Below are positions 9,099 through 17,154 of a DNA stretch of 64,000 nt, piece by piece. Each line of letters starts with the position of its first letter. Position 1 is the stretch's first letter. The notes under the pieces were generated by a model. The model was given only the letters and a program-made list of their open reading frames with translations. It had not been told where the DNA came from and ran no database searches. The position numbers were made by a program, and so were the translations under genes. Source of the stretch: Sinomonas notoginsengisoli (GTDB lineage: Bacteria > Actinomycetota > Actinomycetes > Actinomycetales > Micrococcaceae); NCBI RefSeq assembly GCF_021554725.1, contig NZ_JAIZDP010000002.1:186001-250000 (forward strand), read 5' to 3'.

Positions 9099-9851
9099 TC
9101 AGCGGCCCCGGCGTTTCCCGCCCCCTGGGCGGCCCCTGCCTGCAGTCGGCCGCCCTCTGGATCCGCCACGCGCTCCCCCACGCGCGGCCTTCGCGGCCCG
9201 GGACGCCTCGTTGCGGGCCTTGGCCTGCTTGGACTGTGTGGCGGCCAAGTTCTCGCGGCGCTGCTGCGCGGCCTCCTGCTGGTCCCGCTGCACCGACGCC
9301 TGCCGGGAGCTGTTCGCCCCGCGCCCGCGGACCACGCCGATGAACTCCTGGATCAGGTCAGACTCGTCCTCGCGGCGCCACGCGATCCCGACCGCATAGG
9401 GTTCGACGCCGGTCACCGGCCGATAGCGCAGGTCCTTGCGGTTGAAGTGCCTTACCACGGACATCGGCATGATCGCGAGCCCAGCACCGCCCTCGACGAG
9501 GTCCAAGCGCTCGGAGGGCCCGCCGCTGTACTCGAAGAGCTCGTCCTCGACCTCGGCGAGGGGGATTTCCTCGAACGCCTGGATCTCGTGGCCCTTCGGG
9601 GCGACGACCACGGGGAGCTCCTCGTAGAGCGGGATGACGTGGAGGCCTTCCTTCTCCTTGTCCACGGGCAGGCGCACAAACGCGACGTCCGCCCTGGCGT
9701 CGCGCAGGACGGCGAGCTGCTCGGCGTCGTCAACCATCTCGGAGGCGAGCGGCAGGTCCGGGAAGCGCTCCTCCCAGCGCTGGAACCACTTGCCGGGCGC
9801 GACGCCCACGACGAAGGCGACCGTCAGGGCCGGAGCACTCTCGGACTGCAT
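9099..9851 (-). CDS. LysR-type substrate-binding domain protein without DNA-binding domain
   Basis: This 250-residue protein begins directly with the effector-binding fold of LysR regulators (ALTVAFVVGVAPGKWFQRW, then a domain ending in a predicted membrane-independent strand set near residue 175). No winged helix precedes it. The last 70 residues form a charged Arg/Lys/Gln-rich and then Gly/Arg-rich tail, with possible coiled coil at first and disorder at the end, that may bind nucleic acid or a partner. The ATG at 9851 has TACCGT 7 bases upstream on the same strand, suggesting a leaderless mRNA. It is divergent from the DUF5997 gene with only 22 bases between starts. The function is unknown; ligand sensing is inferred from the fold. 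Confidence 0.8.
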   Translation of the reverse strand: MQSESAPALTVAFVVGVAPGKWFQRWEERFPDLPLASEMVDDAEQLAVLRDARADVAFVRLPVDKEKEGLHVIPLYEELPVVVAPKGHEIQAFEEIPLAEVEDELFEYSGGPSERLDLVEGGAGLAIMPMSVVRHFNRKDLRYRPVTGVEPYAVGIAWRREDESDLIQEFIGVVRGRGANSSRQASVQRDQQEAAQQRRENLAATQSKQAKARNEASRAAKAARGGARGGSRGRPTAGRGRPGGGKRRGR

Positions 9852-9857
9852 GGGTCA

Positions 9858-9867
9858 ACGGTAGCCT
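9858..9867. promoter_or_regulatory. Overlapping divergent -10 elements
   Basis: TACCGT on the minus strand (9858-9863) and TAGCCT on the plus strand (9862-9867) share two base pairs. Each lies exactly 7 bases from the start codon of its gene. Both mRNAs would be leaderless and the two promoters could not be occupied at once. Confidence 0.5.
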
Positions 9868-9873
9868 TGATCC

Positions 9874-10326
9874 ATGAGCTCGAACCCCAAGGCCGCGTCC
9901 CAGTCCATGAAGCCGGCCACCGCCGCGAAGAAGCTCGGCGTCTTCCTGCCCGCCACGCCGGCGGAGTTCCAGGAGGGCGTGGTCACGCGCGAGGAGTTCG
10001 ACGCCCTTCGTGAGAACCCGCCCGCGTGGCTCACGGAGCTGCGCGAGAAGGGCCCGCACCCGCGGCCGATCGTGGCGCAGAAGCTCAACGTGACCATCTC
10101 GGGCCTCGCCCGCGCGGGCATCAGCGAGGCACTGACCACCGAGGAGATCTCCGCGCTCCTGGCCAACCGCCCCGAATGGCTTCAAGCCGAGCGGGCCAAC
10201 ATGGCAGCCGTGCGCGAGGAAGCCCGGCGGGTCAAGGCTGCCGAGGAGGAGAAGGCGGCTAAGTCCGCATCCGCGAAGCACGGCGCAGCGGCCGAGCGGT
10301 CCTTGCGCGGGGGGCGCCACGGCTAA
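9874..10326 (+). CDS. DUF5997 family protein
   Basis: A 150-residue cytosolic protein matching the actinobacterial DUF5997 type: a basic N-terminus, the segment LGVFLPATPAEFQEGVVTR, then PAWLTELREKGPHPRPIVA and an Ala/Lys/Glu-rich C-terminal helix. No catalytic motif is visible and no function is known to me. It shares a 22-base divergent promoter with the LysR-type ligand-binding protein, which suggests linked control. The ATG at 9874 is supported by a -10 hexamer 7 bases upstream. A strong hairpin follows the stop. Confidence 0.82.
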   Translation: MSSNPKAASQSMKPATAAKKLGVFLPATPAEFQEGVVTREEFDALRENPPAWLTELREKGPHPRPIVAQKLNVTISGLARAGISEALTTEEISALLANRPEWLQAERANMAAVREEARRVKAAEEEKAAKSASAKHGAAAERSLRGGRHG

Positions 10327-10365
10327 AGCCGGCTGGGTTGAGGCGGTCACATGTGCTTGAGCTGG

Positions 10366-10400
10366 GCTGAAAGCTGGGCCACAACTCCCCAGCTTTCAGC
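10366..10400. terminator. 13-bp hairpin, bidirectional terminator
   Basis: GCTGAAAGCTGGG (10366-10378) pairs perfectly with 10388-10400 across a 9-base loop. It lies between the converging DUF5997 and secreted-protein genes. There is no long T tract, which is common for high-GC actinobacteria. Confidence 0.65.
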
Positions 10401-10470
10401 TGTTCTGCATCCCGACACGCGGGCACAACCGAAAACACGCCGCGGATTGAGGGCTACCACCGGGGAATCT

Positions 10471-10491
10471 GGCCCCGGTCCGCTCGGGGCC
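10471..10491 (-). terminator. Short GC hairpin after the secreted protein gene
   Basis: GGCCCC (10471-10476) and GGGGCC (10486-10491) pair across a 9-base loop, 15 bases beyond the stop of the minus-strand gene. Confidence 0.35.
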
Positions 10492-10505
10492 CCGCCGCGC
10501 CTGGA

Positions 10506-11336
10506 CTACCCGACGCAGGAGACGTTGTAGTCGATTCCGCCCGAGACAAACTGGGCCAGCGTCACGTGCCCCCCGGCGGTGAGCGGCGCAGCGGCGCACG
10601 CCGCTTGGGCGGCTCGTTGGGTGGTGGCGCCGGGGCGCCAGTTGTCCAGGCCCGTGAGATTGCTGGACGCCGGCACTGCCCCGGCAATCTGGCCCCACTG
10701 GTACGCGGTCGCGTAGAGCCCCACCTTGGCCCCGCGCGAGGTGAAGTGGGCGGTCATGCCCTCGAGGACCGCACGGTTGCTCGTCTGGTCGGCGCTGGTG
10801 CCCCCGGTCTTCCAGGTGTTGTCGAGTTCCACGTCCAGCCACCACCTGTAGGCCGCGGGGTCGGCCGAGAGGCCTGCCGCCGAGGCAGCCGGTGCGAAGC
10901 GCGTGTCGACGTCCTCGGACGCCCGGTTCCAGCCGTACTGCCAGGCGCACGCCGGGGTGTCACCTCCGGTGCAGGCCTGCGAATACGGGTTCTGCGGCGT
11001 CGAGGATGTGGGCCACGACGCCGTGTTGAGCCCGCCCGGGTTGGCGGTGTTGACGTAGAGCTGGACCTTGGCCTGCGCGGTGCCGCCCTTCGAGGCCGCA
11101 GCCCACTTCAGCTGGTCTGACAGGCACGGGTTAGTGGTGTTGGCCAGCCCATCGTTCACCCCGACAATGCCGAACGCCTGGTTCGTGGGGACGCTCGTGC
11201 CGCATTGCGGCCAGGAGATGTCGATCCCGAGGGTCGACGGCGCAGCACCCTTCCCACCGGACGGCGCGGCCATGGCCGGCTGAGCGGAGGCGGCGAGGAT
11301 CAGTGTCAGGGCGATAGCTGCTGCGGCGCGTCTCAC
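10506..11336 (-). CDS. Secreted TIM-barrel-like protein, possibly glycoside hydrolase-like
   Basis: A 276-residue exported protein. The start VRRAAAAIALTLILAASAQ followed by PAMA is a Sec signal peptide, with cleavage probably after AMA near residue 24. The mature part opens with TLGIDISWPQCG, has WWLDVELDNTW and GLYATAYQWG, and looks like the GH25/DUF1906-type barrels of actinobacterial secreted proteins. I do not see enough to claim lysozyme activity. The GTG at 11336 is preferred: AGTATG (CATACT on this strand) at 11343-11348 lies 7 bases upstream, so the mRNA may be leaderless. An ATG at 11354 is the alternative. Confidence 0.75.
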   Translation of the reverse strand: MRRAAAAIALTLILAASAQPAMAAPSGGKGAAPSTLGIDISWPQCGTSVPTNQAFGIVGVNDGLANTTNPCLSDQLKWAAASKGGTAQAKVQLYVNTANPGGLNTASWPTSSTPQNPYSQACTGGDTPACAWQYGWNRASEDVDTRFAPAASAAGLSADPAAYRWWLDVELDNTWKTGGTSADQTSNRAVLEGMTAHFTSRGAKVGLYATAYQWGQIAGAVPASSNLTGLDNWRPGATTQRAAQAACAAAPLTAGGHVTLAQFVSGGIDYNVSCVG

Positions 11337-11456
11337 CTCGCAAGTATGGCCCATGACCCCGCCCGATCGTCTAGTGGGACACAGCCAAACGTAGCCATCG
11401 TCAGCACCACGACGTCCCGCACGTCCCAGATATCGAGGGCGAGGAGCCAAGTCGAG

Positions 11457-11831
11457 TCAGTCCTGATGGAGGCGGATGAGGTTCCCGCAGGTGTCCTCGA
11501 AGTCCGCCATGAGCCCCGACGGGTCCTCGACTGGCTCGCCGCGGAAGACGATGCCCGCGTCGCTCAGCCGCTCGTAGTCGGCCCGCACATCCGGTGAGCC
11601 GAGGACGATGGCCGCCATCCCGGCGTCGTACACCCCCTTGCGGTATGCCGCGGCGACCGGATTGTCGCTCGGCTCGAGCAGGAGACCTACCCCGCCGGAA
11701 TCCGGGGAGCTGACGATGAAGAGGCTCGCCTCGGGCATGGCGAGCAGCGTGTCGAAGCCGAGGACGCCGGTGTAGAACTCGTGCGCGGCGGCGGGGTCGA
11801 CCACGTGGATGGAACACATCTTGATCCTCAT
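11457..11831 (-). CDS. VOC (glyoxalase/dioxygenase fold) protein
   Basis: A 124-residue single VOC module with the usual halves: MCSIHVVDPAAAHEFYTGVLGF at the start and a C-terminal FEDTCGNLIRLHQD. Such proteins bind a metal through His and Glu and act on glyoxals, aromatics or antibiotics, or serve as binding proteins. The glutamate usual at the end of the fold is replaced by TCGN here, so catalysis is uncertain. The minus-strand hexamer TAGGCT (11838-11843) ends 7 bases before the ATG, suggesting a leaderless mRNA. Neighbours give no hint of the substrate. Confidence 0.8.
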   Translation of the reverse strand: MRIKMCSIHVVDPAAAHEFYTGVLGFDTLLAMPEASLFIVSSPDSGGVGLLLEPSDNPVAAAYRKGVYDAGMAAIVLGSPDVRADYERLSDAGIVFRGEPVEDPSGLMADFEDTCGNLIRLHQD

Positions 11832-11885
11832 GGGCTCAGCCTACGCACGCCCTCCGACACTGGCAGTCGGTTGGGATCAGGAAAT

Positions 11886-12340
11886 TCAGGGCGCGTCTGC
11901 GCTGGCCCGCCAGTGGTCGATGACGAGAGTTGCGGTCTGAGCGGGTGCTTCGAGCGGCAGGATGTAAGCCGTGCCGGGCAGGCTCACGGAGGATCCCCTG
12001 GGTGTGAGCCCGGCAGCGGACTCGGCCTCGGCGGGTGTCCACTCGCTGTGGTCATCACCTGTGGCGAAGAGCGTCGGAGCGAGGATCGAGGGTAGGACGC
12101 CGCTCAGATCCTCGCGGGCGTTGGGACAGGGACGGTCCGTGCACGGGCGCGCCGGGCACCGCAAGGGAGCGGCATCGGTCCGGGTACGAGGCGGCGAACA
12201 GTATGCCCACATGGCCGCCAAGGGCGTTGCCGACCCAGTCCACCGGCTCCTGGATGCCGAGACTGTCGAGCACGGCGACTGAGGAGTCAACGACCTCGCT
12301 GATTGAGTAGCGACGGCCGGGGTCGCCGCTACGGGCAGGG
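11886..12340 (-). pseudogene. Degraded alpha/beta hydrolase
   Basis: Fragments of one alpha/beta hydrolase lie in two frames. HPARSGDPGRRYSISEVVDS and WVGNALGGHVGILFAASYPD are read in one frame (about 12055-12340); LAPTLFATGDDHSEWTPAEA and LEAPAQTATLVIDHWRA in another (11886 to about 12130). The segment order is right for the family, but the N-terminal strand region and most of the lid are missing, and the nucleophile elbow reads GNALG where intact relatives may have a serine or other residue. Together this shows 5' truncation, an internal loss and at least one frameshift. Confidence 0.65.
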
Positions 12341-12486
12341 TGTCAGCGACACGCTGCCCATTGCGGCACCGCACGCACGCCATTGCTCGGTTCCCAAGGC
12401 GGCGCGCCTGCTCCGTCCACGGGGCGGGTCCCTTCACGCGGGCATGGCCAGACTGTCCCGCTCCGGGTCCGGCTGGTCGGGGCTGC

Positions 12487-13830
12487 TCAGGCCCCGGCCT
12501 CCCGGCGAGCACGCCTGCTCTGGTGCACCGCATCCAGAGCCCCGCCATCCAAGGCCCTGTCGACGTCCAGACGCGGGCCGTCCCCGGCCCCGAGCTCGAG
12601 GTCCCTTGCCCGGGCACTGGCCTTGACGACGAGGACGGCCAATGCGGTGGTGACGGGCACGGCAAGGACCAGGCCGACCGAGCCTGCCAGCGTGCGGACC
12701 ACCTCTTCGGCCAACTGGCCCGAGGTGAGGGCGTCCAGCACGGGCTGGTCGTAGAGCATCACCAGGATCAGCACGGGCAGGGCCGCCCCCGCGTAGGCGA
12801 ACGCGATCGTATAGACGGTGGAGGCAATGTGGTCCCGCCCGATCCGCATCGCCGAGGCAAACAGGCTGCGGGAACCGGTGCCCGGGGCGAGCTCGTGCAG
12901 CTCCCACACGGCCGAGGACTGCGTGACCGTCACGTCGTTGAGCACCCCCAGGCCAGAGATGACGAGGCCGCACGTGATCATCCCCGAGACCGAGAGCCTG
13001 CCCGCACCGTTGATGAGCGTGTACGTGTTCTCGTCCCCGGTCCCGGTCAGGTACGCCGCACCGGTCGCCCAGTCGGCCAGCAGGGCGATGGCCCCGAGAC
13101 CGAAGAGGGTCCCCAGTAGCGCCGTGGAGGTGCGGGCCGAGAACCCGTGGGCGAAATAGAGGACCCCGAACGTGATCGCCGCCGAACCCGCCAACGCCAC
13201 CGGCAGCGCTGGCCGCCCCTCTGCCAGAGCCGGCAGGACGAATAGTGCCAAGACCGCGTAGGCCCCGCCGAGCCCCACGATCGCGCGCAGGCCGCGCCAG
13301 CGCGCGACCGCGATGACCACGACGGCGTAGAGCAGCGCCAGCAGCACCATCGGCACCGTGCGCACGAAGTCGGCGAACATGTACACCGACCCGGCAGAGG
13401 TCACGCCCGAGAGGTCCAGGTATCGGATCCGGTCCCCGGCCTTCACCCCGTGGGACTTGGCGATCTCCGGGGTCACCTCCACCGGAACCTCGGCCCCGCC
13501 TCGGTCCGGCTGGGTGCGGGCGACCAGGCATTGGCGCGGCGCCACCCCGCCAGCCCCCGCCCCGGGGCCCGCGGACGGGCAGTCCTGGGTCCTGGCCACC
13601 TTGACTGTGCCGGTCTCGAACGTCACCCCCGGCGCGGCCGTATACGGGCTGCCGACCTGCACCTTCCCTCGATCCCCCGTCGGCCACAGCAGGACCATCG
13701 CCAACACCGTCAGGCCCGCGAGCGGCACCAGCACCGCCATCAGCAGCACATGCGCCCTGCGCCGCCCCGCCCGCGCCGCCGGCGATAGCCCCGCGGCCGG
13801 AACCGGGACATTCGAATGTCCGTGCGCCAT
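12487..13830 (-). CDS. YibE/F family membrane protein
   Basis: A 447-residue protein of the YibE/F family. It has an N-terminal helix (about 28-50), an exported domain of about 100 residues, and then seven or so membrane helices from about residue 155 on, with conserved-looking segments TGDENTYTLINGAGRLS, GLGVLNDVTVTQSSAVWEL and GRDHIASTVYTIAFAYAG. The family's transport role is not established. The gene is divergent from a zinc-type binding lipoprotein across a 224-base gap. The nearby Zur-like dyad makes a metal-related role possible but not shown. Confidence 0.88.
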   Translation of the reverse strand: MAHGHSNVPVPAAGLSPAARAGRRRAHVLLMAVLVPLAGLTVLAMVLLWPTGDRGKVQVGSPYTAAPGVTFETGTVKVARTQDCPSAGPGAGAGGVAPRQCLVARTQPDRGGAEVPVEVTPEIAKSHGVKAGDRIRYLDLSGVTSAGSVYMFADFVRTVPMVLLALLYAVVVIAVARWRGLRAIVGLGGAYAVLALFVLPALAEGRPALPVALAGSAAITFGVLYFAHGFSARTSTALLGTLFGLGAIALLADWATGAAYLTGTGDENTYTLINGAGRLSVSGMITCGLVISGLGVLNDVTVTQSSAVWELHELAPGTGSRSLFASAMRIGRDHIASTVYTIAFAYAGAALPVLILVMLYDQPVLDALTSGQLAEEVVRTLAGSVGLVLAVPVTTALAVLVVKASARARDLELGAGDGPRLDVDRALDGGALDAVHQSRRARREAGA

Positions 13831-13998
13831 TACCCGCAGTGCCCCATCACCCGTACAACCTCATGCCCACGAGCCTACCGGCGACCCGGCCGCCAGCACC
13901 GGCCCGACCCACCCTGCATCACGAAGGCAGTCAGCGCCGCAGGCCCCACCCACCGGCCCCGGCGGGAGGCCAAAGGAGCGAGCGTCGACCGACGCTAA

Positions 13999-14019
13999 TG
14001 AGATCAGTTATCATTCTCA
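13999..14019 (+). promoter_or_regulatory. Zur/Fur-like dyad upstream of the metal-binding lipoprotein
   Basis: TGAGA (13999-14003) and TCTCA (14015-14019) form a dyad. The inner sequence, read on the minus strand, gives TGAGAATGATAAC, which resembles one half of actinobacterial Zur sites (TGAAAATGATTTTCA type). It lies 36 bases before the lipoprotein start. Confidence 0.4.
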
Positions 14020-14054
14020 GGGAACTAGCCTCCTACAGACTGAGGACCACAGCA

Positions 14055-15017
14055 ATGAAGACCCCCTCAACCCGCCGTCTGCTGGCGAACCTCGCCCGCG
14101 TCGCCCCAGTCCTCGCCAGCGCGCTGCTGCTCGGAGCCTGCGGCGCCCAGCAGGGCAACCCGGCCCAAAGCAGCGGCTCCGGGCCCATCCCCGTCGTCGC
14201 CTCGACCTCGGTCTACGGGGACATCGTCAAGTCCATCGGCGGGGAGAAGGTCTCCGTCACCTCGGTCATCTCCAAGCAGAGCCAAGACCCGCACTCCTAT
14301 GAGGCCACCACCCAGGACCGCGCCGCGGTGTCCAAGGCCAGGCTGGTCGTTTTCAACGGCCACGGCTACGACGACTTCATGCTCAAGCTCGCCAATGAGG
14401 CCAAGCTCCCCGCCAACAGCCTCCTCAATGCCGTCGATGCCTCCGGCCTCGACCCCAGCCCGTCCGCCGCCGCGGGCGGGAAAGACGAGTTCAACGAGCA
14501 CGTCTGGTACAGCACCGACGCGATGAAGAAGGTCGCCGACACCGTAGCCGAGAAGCTGGCCGCCCTCGACCCCACCGACTCCCAGTCCTTCAAGGACCGC
14601 GCTGCACAATGGGAGGCCAAGCTCACGGGGATCACTGGAAAGCTCGACGCCATCAAGGCCGCGCACCATTCCGAAGCAGTCGCCGTGACTGAACCCGTGC
14701 CGCTGTACTTGCTCGAGGCCGCCGGGCTGGAGAACAAGACCCCGGAGGCTTTCAGCAACGCGGTAGAAGCAGGCAACGACGTCCCCCCGGCCGCCCTCAA
14801 GCAGATGCAGGAGCTCATCTCGGCCCACCAGGTTGCCCTCCTCGCCCACAACCCCCAGACCGAGAGCCCCCAGACCCAGGCCTTGAAGAAGTTTGCACAG
14901 GACGCCAGGGTCCCCGTTGTGGACTTCACCGAGACCATGCCTGAAGGCACCGAATACGTCACCTGGATGACCGCCAACGCCGACGCCCTCAGCGCCGCAC
15001 TCGGCTCAGCCAAATAA
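14055..15017 (+). CDS. Zinc/manganese-type ABC transporter solute-binding lipoprotein
   Basis: A 320-residue lipoprotein of the ZnuA/AztC cluster A-I family. The signal peptide ends in the lipobox LLGAC, so it should be anchored outside the membrane. Likely metal ligands are the histidines in QDPHSYEAT, NEHVWYS and KAAHHSEAVAV and the acidic group in VVDFTETMPEG. The His-rich loop of ZnuA is absent. No ABC permease or ATPase gene is next to it, so it must work with components elsewhere. I use the ATG at 14055 because it begins the signal peptide; upstream codons lack signal character. Confidence 0.87.
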   Translation: MKTPSTRRLLANLARVAPVLASALLLGACGAQQGNPAQSSGSGPIPVVASTSVYGDIVKSIGGEKVSVTSVISKQSQDPHSYEATTQDRAAVSKARLVVFNGHGYDDFMLKLANEAKLPANSLLNAVDASGLDPSPSAAAGGKDEFNEHVWYSTDAMKKVADTVAEKLAALDPTDSQSFKDRAAQWEAKLTGITGKLDAIKAAHHSEAVAVTEPVPLYLLEAAGLENKTPEAFSNAVEAGNDVPPAALKQMQELISAHQVALLAHNPQTESPQTQALKKFAQDARVPVVDFTETMPEGTEYVTWMTANADALSAALGSAK

Positions 15018-15099
15018 CCGCCTGTCCTCTTGAACGACGAGGCGGTCACGCGTCGGCCCCACGCCGGTGCCGCCGTAGCTGTCAACCCCTAGTGGTGCC

Positions 15100-15105
15100 T
15101 AGACT
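15100..15105 (+). promoter_or_regulatory. Putative -10 element of the TetR gene
   Basis: TAGACT ends 6 bases before the ATG at 15111, again a leaderless arrangement. Confidence 0.4.
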
Positions 15106-15110
15106 GGTCC

Positions 15111-15740
15111 ATGAACAGATTGACAGTGTCAATCACCGATGGGGGCGAAGTGGCGCAGGGCGGTACCGAGGACCTGAAGTCCCGCTTGGTCTCGGTGGCG
15201 CTCGCCCACCTCGAGCACACCCCGCCGGAGCGTCTGAGTGTCCGCGAAGTGGCGCGGGCCGCCGAGGTGAGCCATCAGGCTCCGTACGTGCACTTCGGCG
15301 GCAAGCGCGGATTCCTCGCGGCGGTGGCGGGCGTCGGCCTCGAAGCAGCCGCGCAGCGGGCACGAGCCGCCGTCGAGGCCGGGGGCAGCGATCCGGACTT
15401 GCGACTCCACGCGCTCGTGGACGTCTACCACGCCTTCGCAACCCAGGAGTCCAACCTTCACGATCTGGCCTTCGGACCGCTCGTAGCCAAAGCCGACCAT
15501 CCCGGCCTCCAACGGGCGGCCGCCCACTACTGGCGCCTGCTCCAAGGAGTCGTAGAAGCAAGCCAGCCGCCCGGCGTCGCACAGGGCGAGGTCCTCAAGC
15601 GCTGCAGCGCCGCCTGGGGGCTCATCCATGGCCTAGGCCGCCTGAGCTCGATGCACCAGATTCCGCAGATCGTGCCGGGCGACCTGCGCACCCTCATGCA
15701 CGAGGGGATCGCGACCCTTCGCCGCGGCTGGAACACCTGA
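15111..15740 (+). CDS. TetR/AcrR-family regulator
   Basis: A 209-residue repressor with an N-terminal three-helix DNA-binding domain (LSVREVARAAEVSHQAPYVHF, about residues 41-62) and a C-terminal ligand-binding domain of the TetR_C type. Two starts are possible: the ATG at 15111, which has a -10 hexamer 6 bases upstream, or the GTG at 15150, which has GGGGGCGAA before it. A perfect palindrome (15119-15133) lies between them and is probably its own operator. It is followed after 47 bases by a methyltransferase gene on the same strand. Confidence 0.85.
   Translation: MNRLTVSITDGGEVAQGGTEDLKSRLVSVALAHLEHTPPERLSVREVARAAEVSHQAPYVHFGGKRGFLAAVAGVGLEAAAQRARAAVEAGGSDPDLRLHALVDVYHAFATQESNLHDLAFGPLVAKADHPGLQRAAAHYWRLLQGVVEASQPPGVAQGEVLKRCSAAWGLIHGLGRLSSMHQIPQIVPGDLRTLMHEGIATLRRGWNT
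15119..15133. promoter_or_regulatory. Palindromic operator at the TetR start
   Basis: ATTGACAGTGTCAAT has perfect 7-bp arms around one central base. It overlaps the first codons after the predicted transcription start, so bound TetR would block its own transcription. Confidence 0.55.
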
Positions 15741-15787
15741 CGGGCCACGCACGGACCCCTGCCCCATTTCACATGGAAGGACCGGCG

Positions 15788-16390
15788 ATGAAGCTCTTCT
15801 ACAACACCTGGTACCGGTACGGAACGCCACCGTGGGTCGGCCCGGCCAGATCTGACCTCACGGGCCTCGTTGAGTCCGGCACCTTGCGTCCGTGCCGGGT
15901 GATCGACCTGGGATGCGGCGTCGGCGACAACGCCGTCTTCCTCGCCCAGCACGGCTTCGAAGTGACGGCGGTTGACTTCGCAGCCGCGGCCATCGCCAAG
16001 GCCAAAGAGAAGGCACGCCAAGCCGGGGTGGAGGTCAACTTCTTGGTGGATGACCTCACCCGGCTCACCAAGGTCAGCGGCGAGTTCGACCTGCTTGTGG
16101 ACTACGGGGTCTTCGACGACCTCAGCGCCCGGCAGCGGGCGGCGTACGTCCAGCAGGTCGTCCCGCTCGCGGGGCCCGGCGCGAAGTTCCTCCTGTGGTG
16201 CTTCGAATGGGAGCCGCGGCTCTGGGAGCGGGCTGTGATCTCGGTCCTGCCGTTCGACGGCCTCGCGCTCATGCCCGGCGAGGCCGAGCGCTGGTTCGGC
16301 ACTGACTTCGACGTCGAGCGGATCTCCGGGGAATCCGGGCTGCGGGGATGGCCTCGTGGCTGGGCTGTCTACCTGATGACCCGCCACTGA
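15788..16390 (+). CDS. Class I SAM-dependent methyltransferase
   Basis: A 200-residue Rossmann-fold methyltransferase. Motif I is VIDLGCGVGDNAVFL (about residues 38-52), motif II includes VTAVDFA and the acidic motif LVDDLTRL; LLVDYGVFDDL follows as motif IV. It resembles thiopurine/tellurite-type methyltransferases in size. The start YNTWYRYGTPPWVGPAR is typical of this small-molecule group. The ATG at 15788 has GGAAGGA at a suitable distance. It probably shares the TetR transcript and may methylate the compound that the TetR protein senses; that is inference. Confidence 0.85.
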   Translation: MKLFYNTWYRYGTPPWVGPARSDLTGLVESGTLRPCRVIDLGCGVGDNAVFLAQHGFEVTAVDFAAAAIAKAKEKARQAGVEVNFLVDDLTRLTKVSGEFDLLVDYGVFDDLSARQRAAYVQQVVPLAGPGAKFLLWCFEWEPRLWERAVISVLPFDGLALMPGEAERWFGTDFDVERISGESGLRGWPRGWAVYLMTRH

Positions 16391-16481
16391 GCGGTTGGCG
16401 CCGTGGACAGGGGCCCGTGCTCGCCCACGTTGACCGACCTGCCCCTGCCCCCCGGCGCGCGGACGACGACGCGTGGGCACC

Positions 16482-16494
16482 CGCCGTCGTGCGC
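16482..16494 (-). repeat. Dispersed 13-bp repeat, intergenic copy in a hairpin
   Basis: CGCCGTCGTGCGC forms most of the loop side of a hairpin whose 6-bp stem is GTGGGC (16473-16478) and GCCCAC (16493-16498). It lies in the 130-base gap between the converging methyltransferase and MEDS genes and may help terminate both. Confidence 0.5.
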
Positions 16495-16520
16495 CCACCT
16501 GACCACGGGAGGCGTGGCGC

Positions 16521-17039
16521 CTACGCGGCCAGTGTCTCCGGGTGGACATCCATCAGGGCCTTCAGGGTGGCGGGGGCCGTCCTGGTGCGGTCGAAGGCGC
16601 ACAGCCCAGTGATGGGCCGCCTTTGGATGAGCATGTCAGCTTCTTCCTCCCAGCACATCCAGGCCTCGAGACGCTCAGGGGTGGACGTCAGGGACGTGTT
16701 GTCCGCGACGACGCGGATGCCCGTGTAGCCGAGCGCCCTCGCCTCATCCAGGATGGATTGGAAGACGGCCCCCTGTGCGGTGGCATCGACGACCCGCGAT
16801 TCGCCGTAGAGCTCGGCGGTGCTGTGGACGAGGAGGTCGCCGCACTCCAGGAGGTCCTTGGGCCAACGCCCGGCGTGCGGGTCGTCGCAGATGAAGATCT
16901 GGCGCTCCCCGAGGACATGCCCGTCGGCAAGGAAGGAGGCTGCGCGGCCCTCGAATTCGGGCAGCCCGCTGTAGGCCCACCCCAGATGGCCTCGGGGCCA
17001 ACGGGAGCCCGCAGGGGATCGATTCATGTGCTGATGCAC
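16521..17039 (-). CDS. MEDS (DcmR-type sensory) domain protein
   Basis: A 172-residue cytosolic protein matching the MEDS domain found in DcmR and many actinobacterial anti-sigma-like sensors. The typical start HLGWAYSGLPEFEGRAASFL and GERQIFICDDP are present, followed by LGYTGIRVVADNTSL and the C-terminal ITGLCAFDR. No kinase, STAS or HTH domain is fused to it. The GTG at 17039 with AAGAGG upstream is used; the ATG at 17027 is an alternative. No partner gene is adjacent, so the signal sensed is unknown. Confidence 0.78.
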   Translation of the reverse strand: MHQHMNRSPAGSRWPRGHLGWAYSGLPEFEGRAASFLADGHVLGERQIFICDDPHAGRWPKDLLECGDLLVHSTAELYGESRVVDATAQGAVFQSILDEARALGYTGIRVVADNTSLTSTPERLEAWMCWEEEADMLIQRRPITGLCAFDRTRTAPATLKALMDVHPETLAA

Positions 17040-17154
17040 AGGTGCCTCTTCTCAAACAGGGCGGCCTAGCCCTTGATGCCTAGCCCTTCAACGGTATCCA
17101 TCGCCCGGAGGCCACGGCAGGGCCTAAATGCTCACTCCTTTCGGCGCCCCGGAA

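Noticed and set aside
12340-12486. Remaining N-terminal part of the broken hydrolase
   Set aside because: No further hydrolase-like segment could be read in any frame between 12340 and the YibE/F stop.
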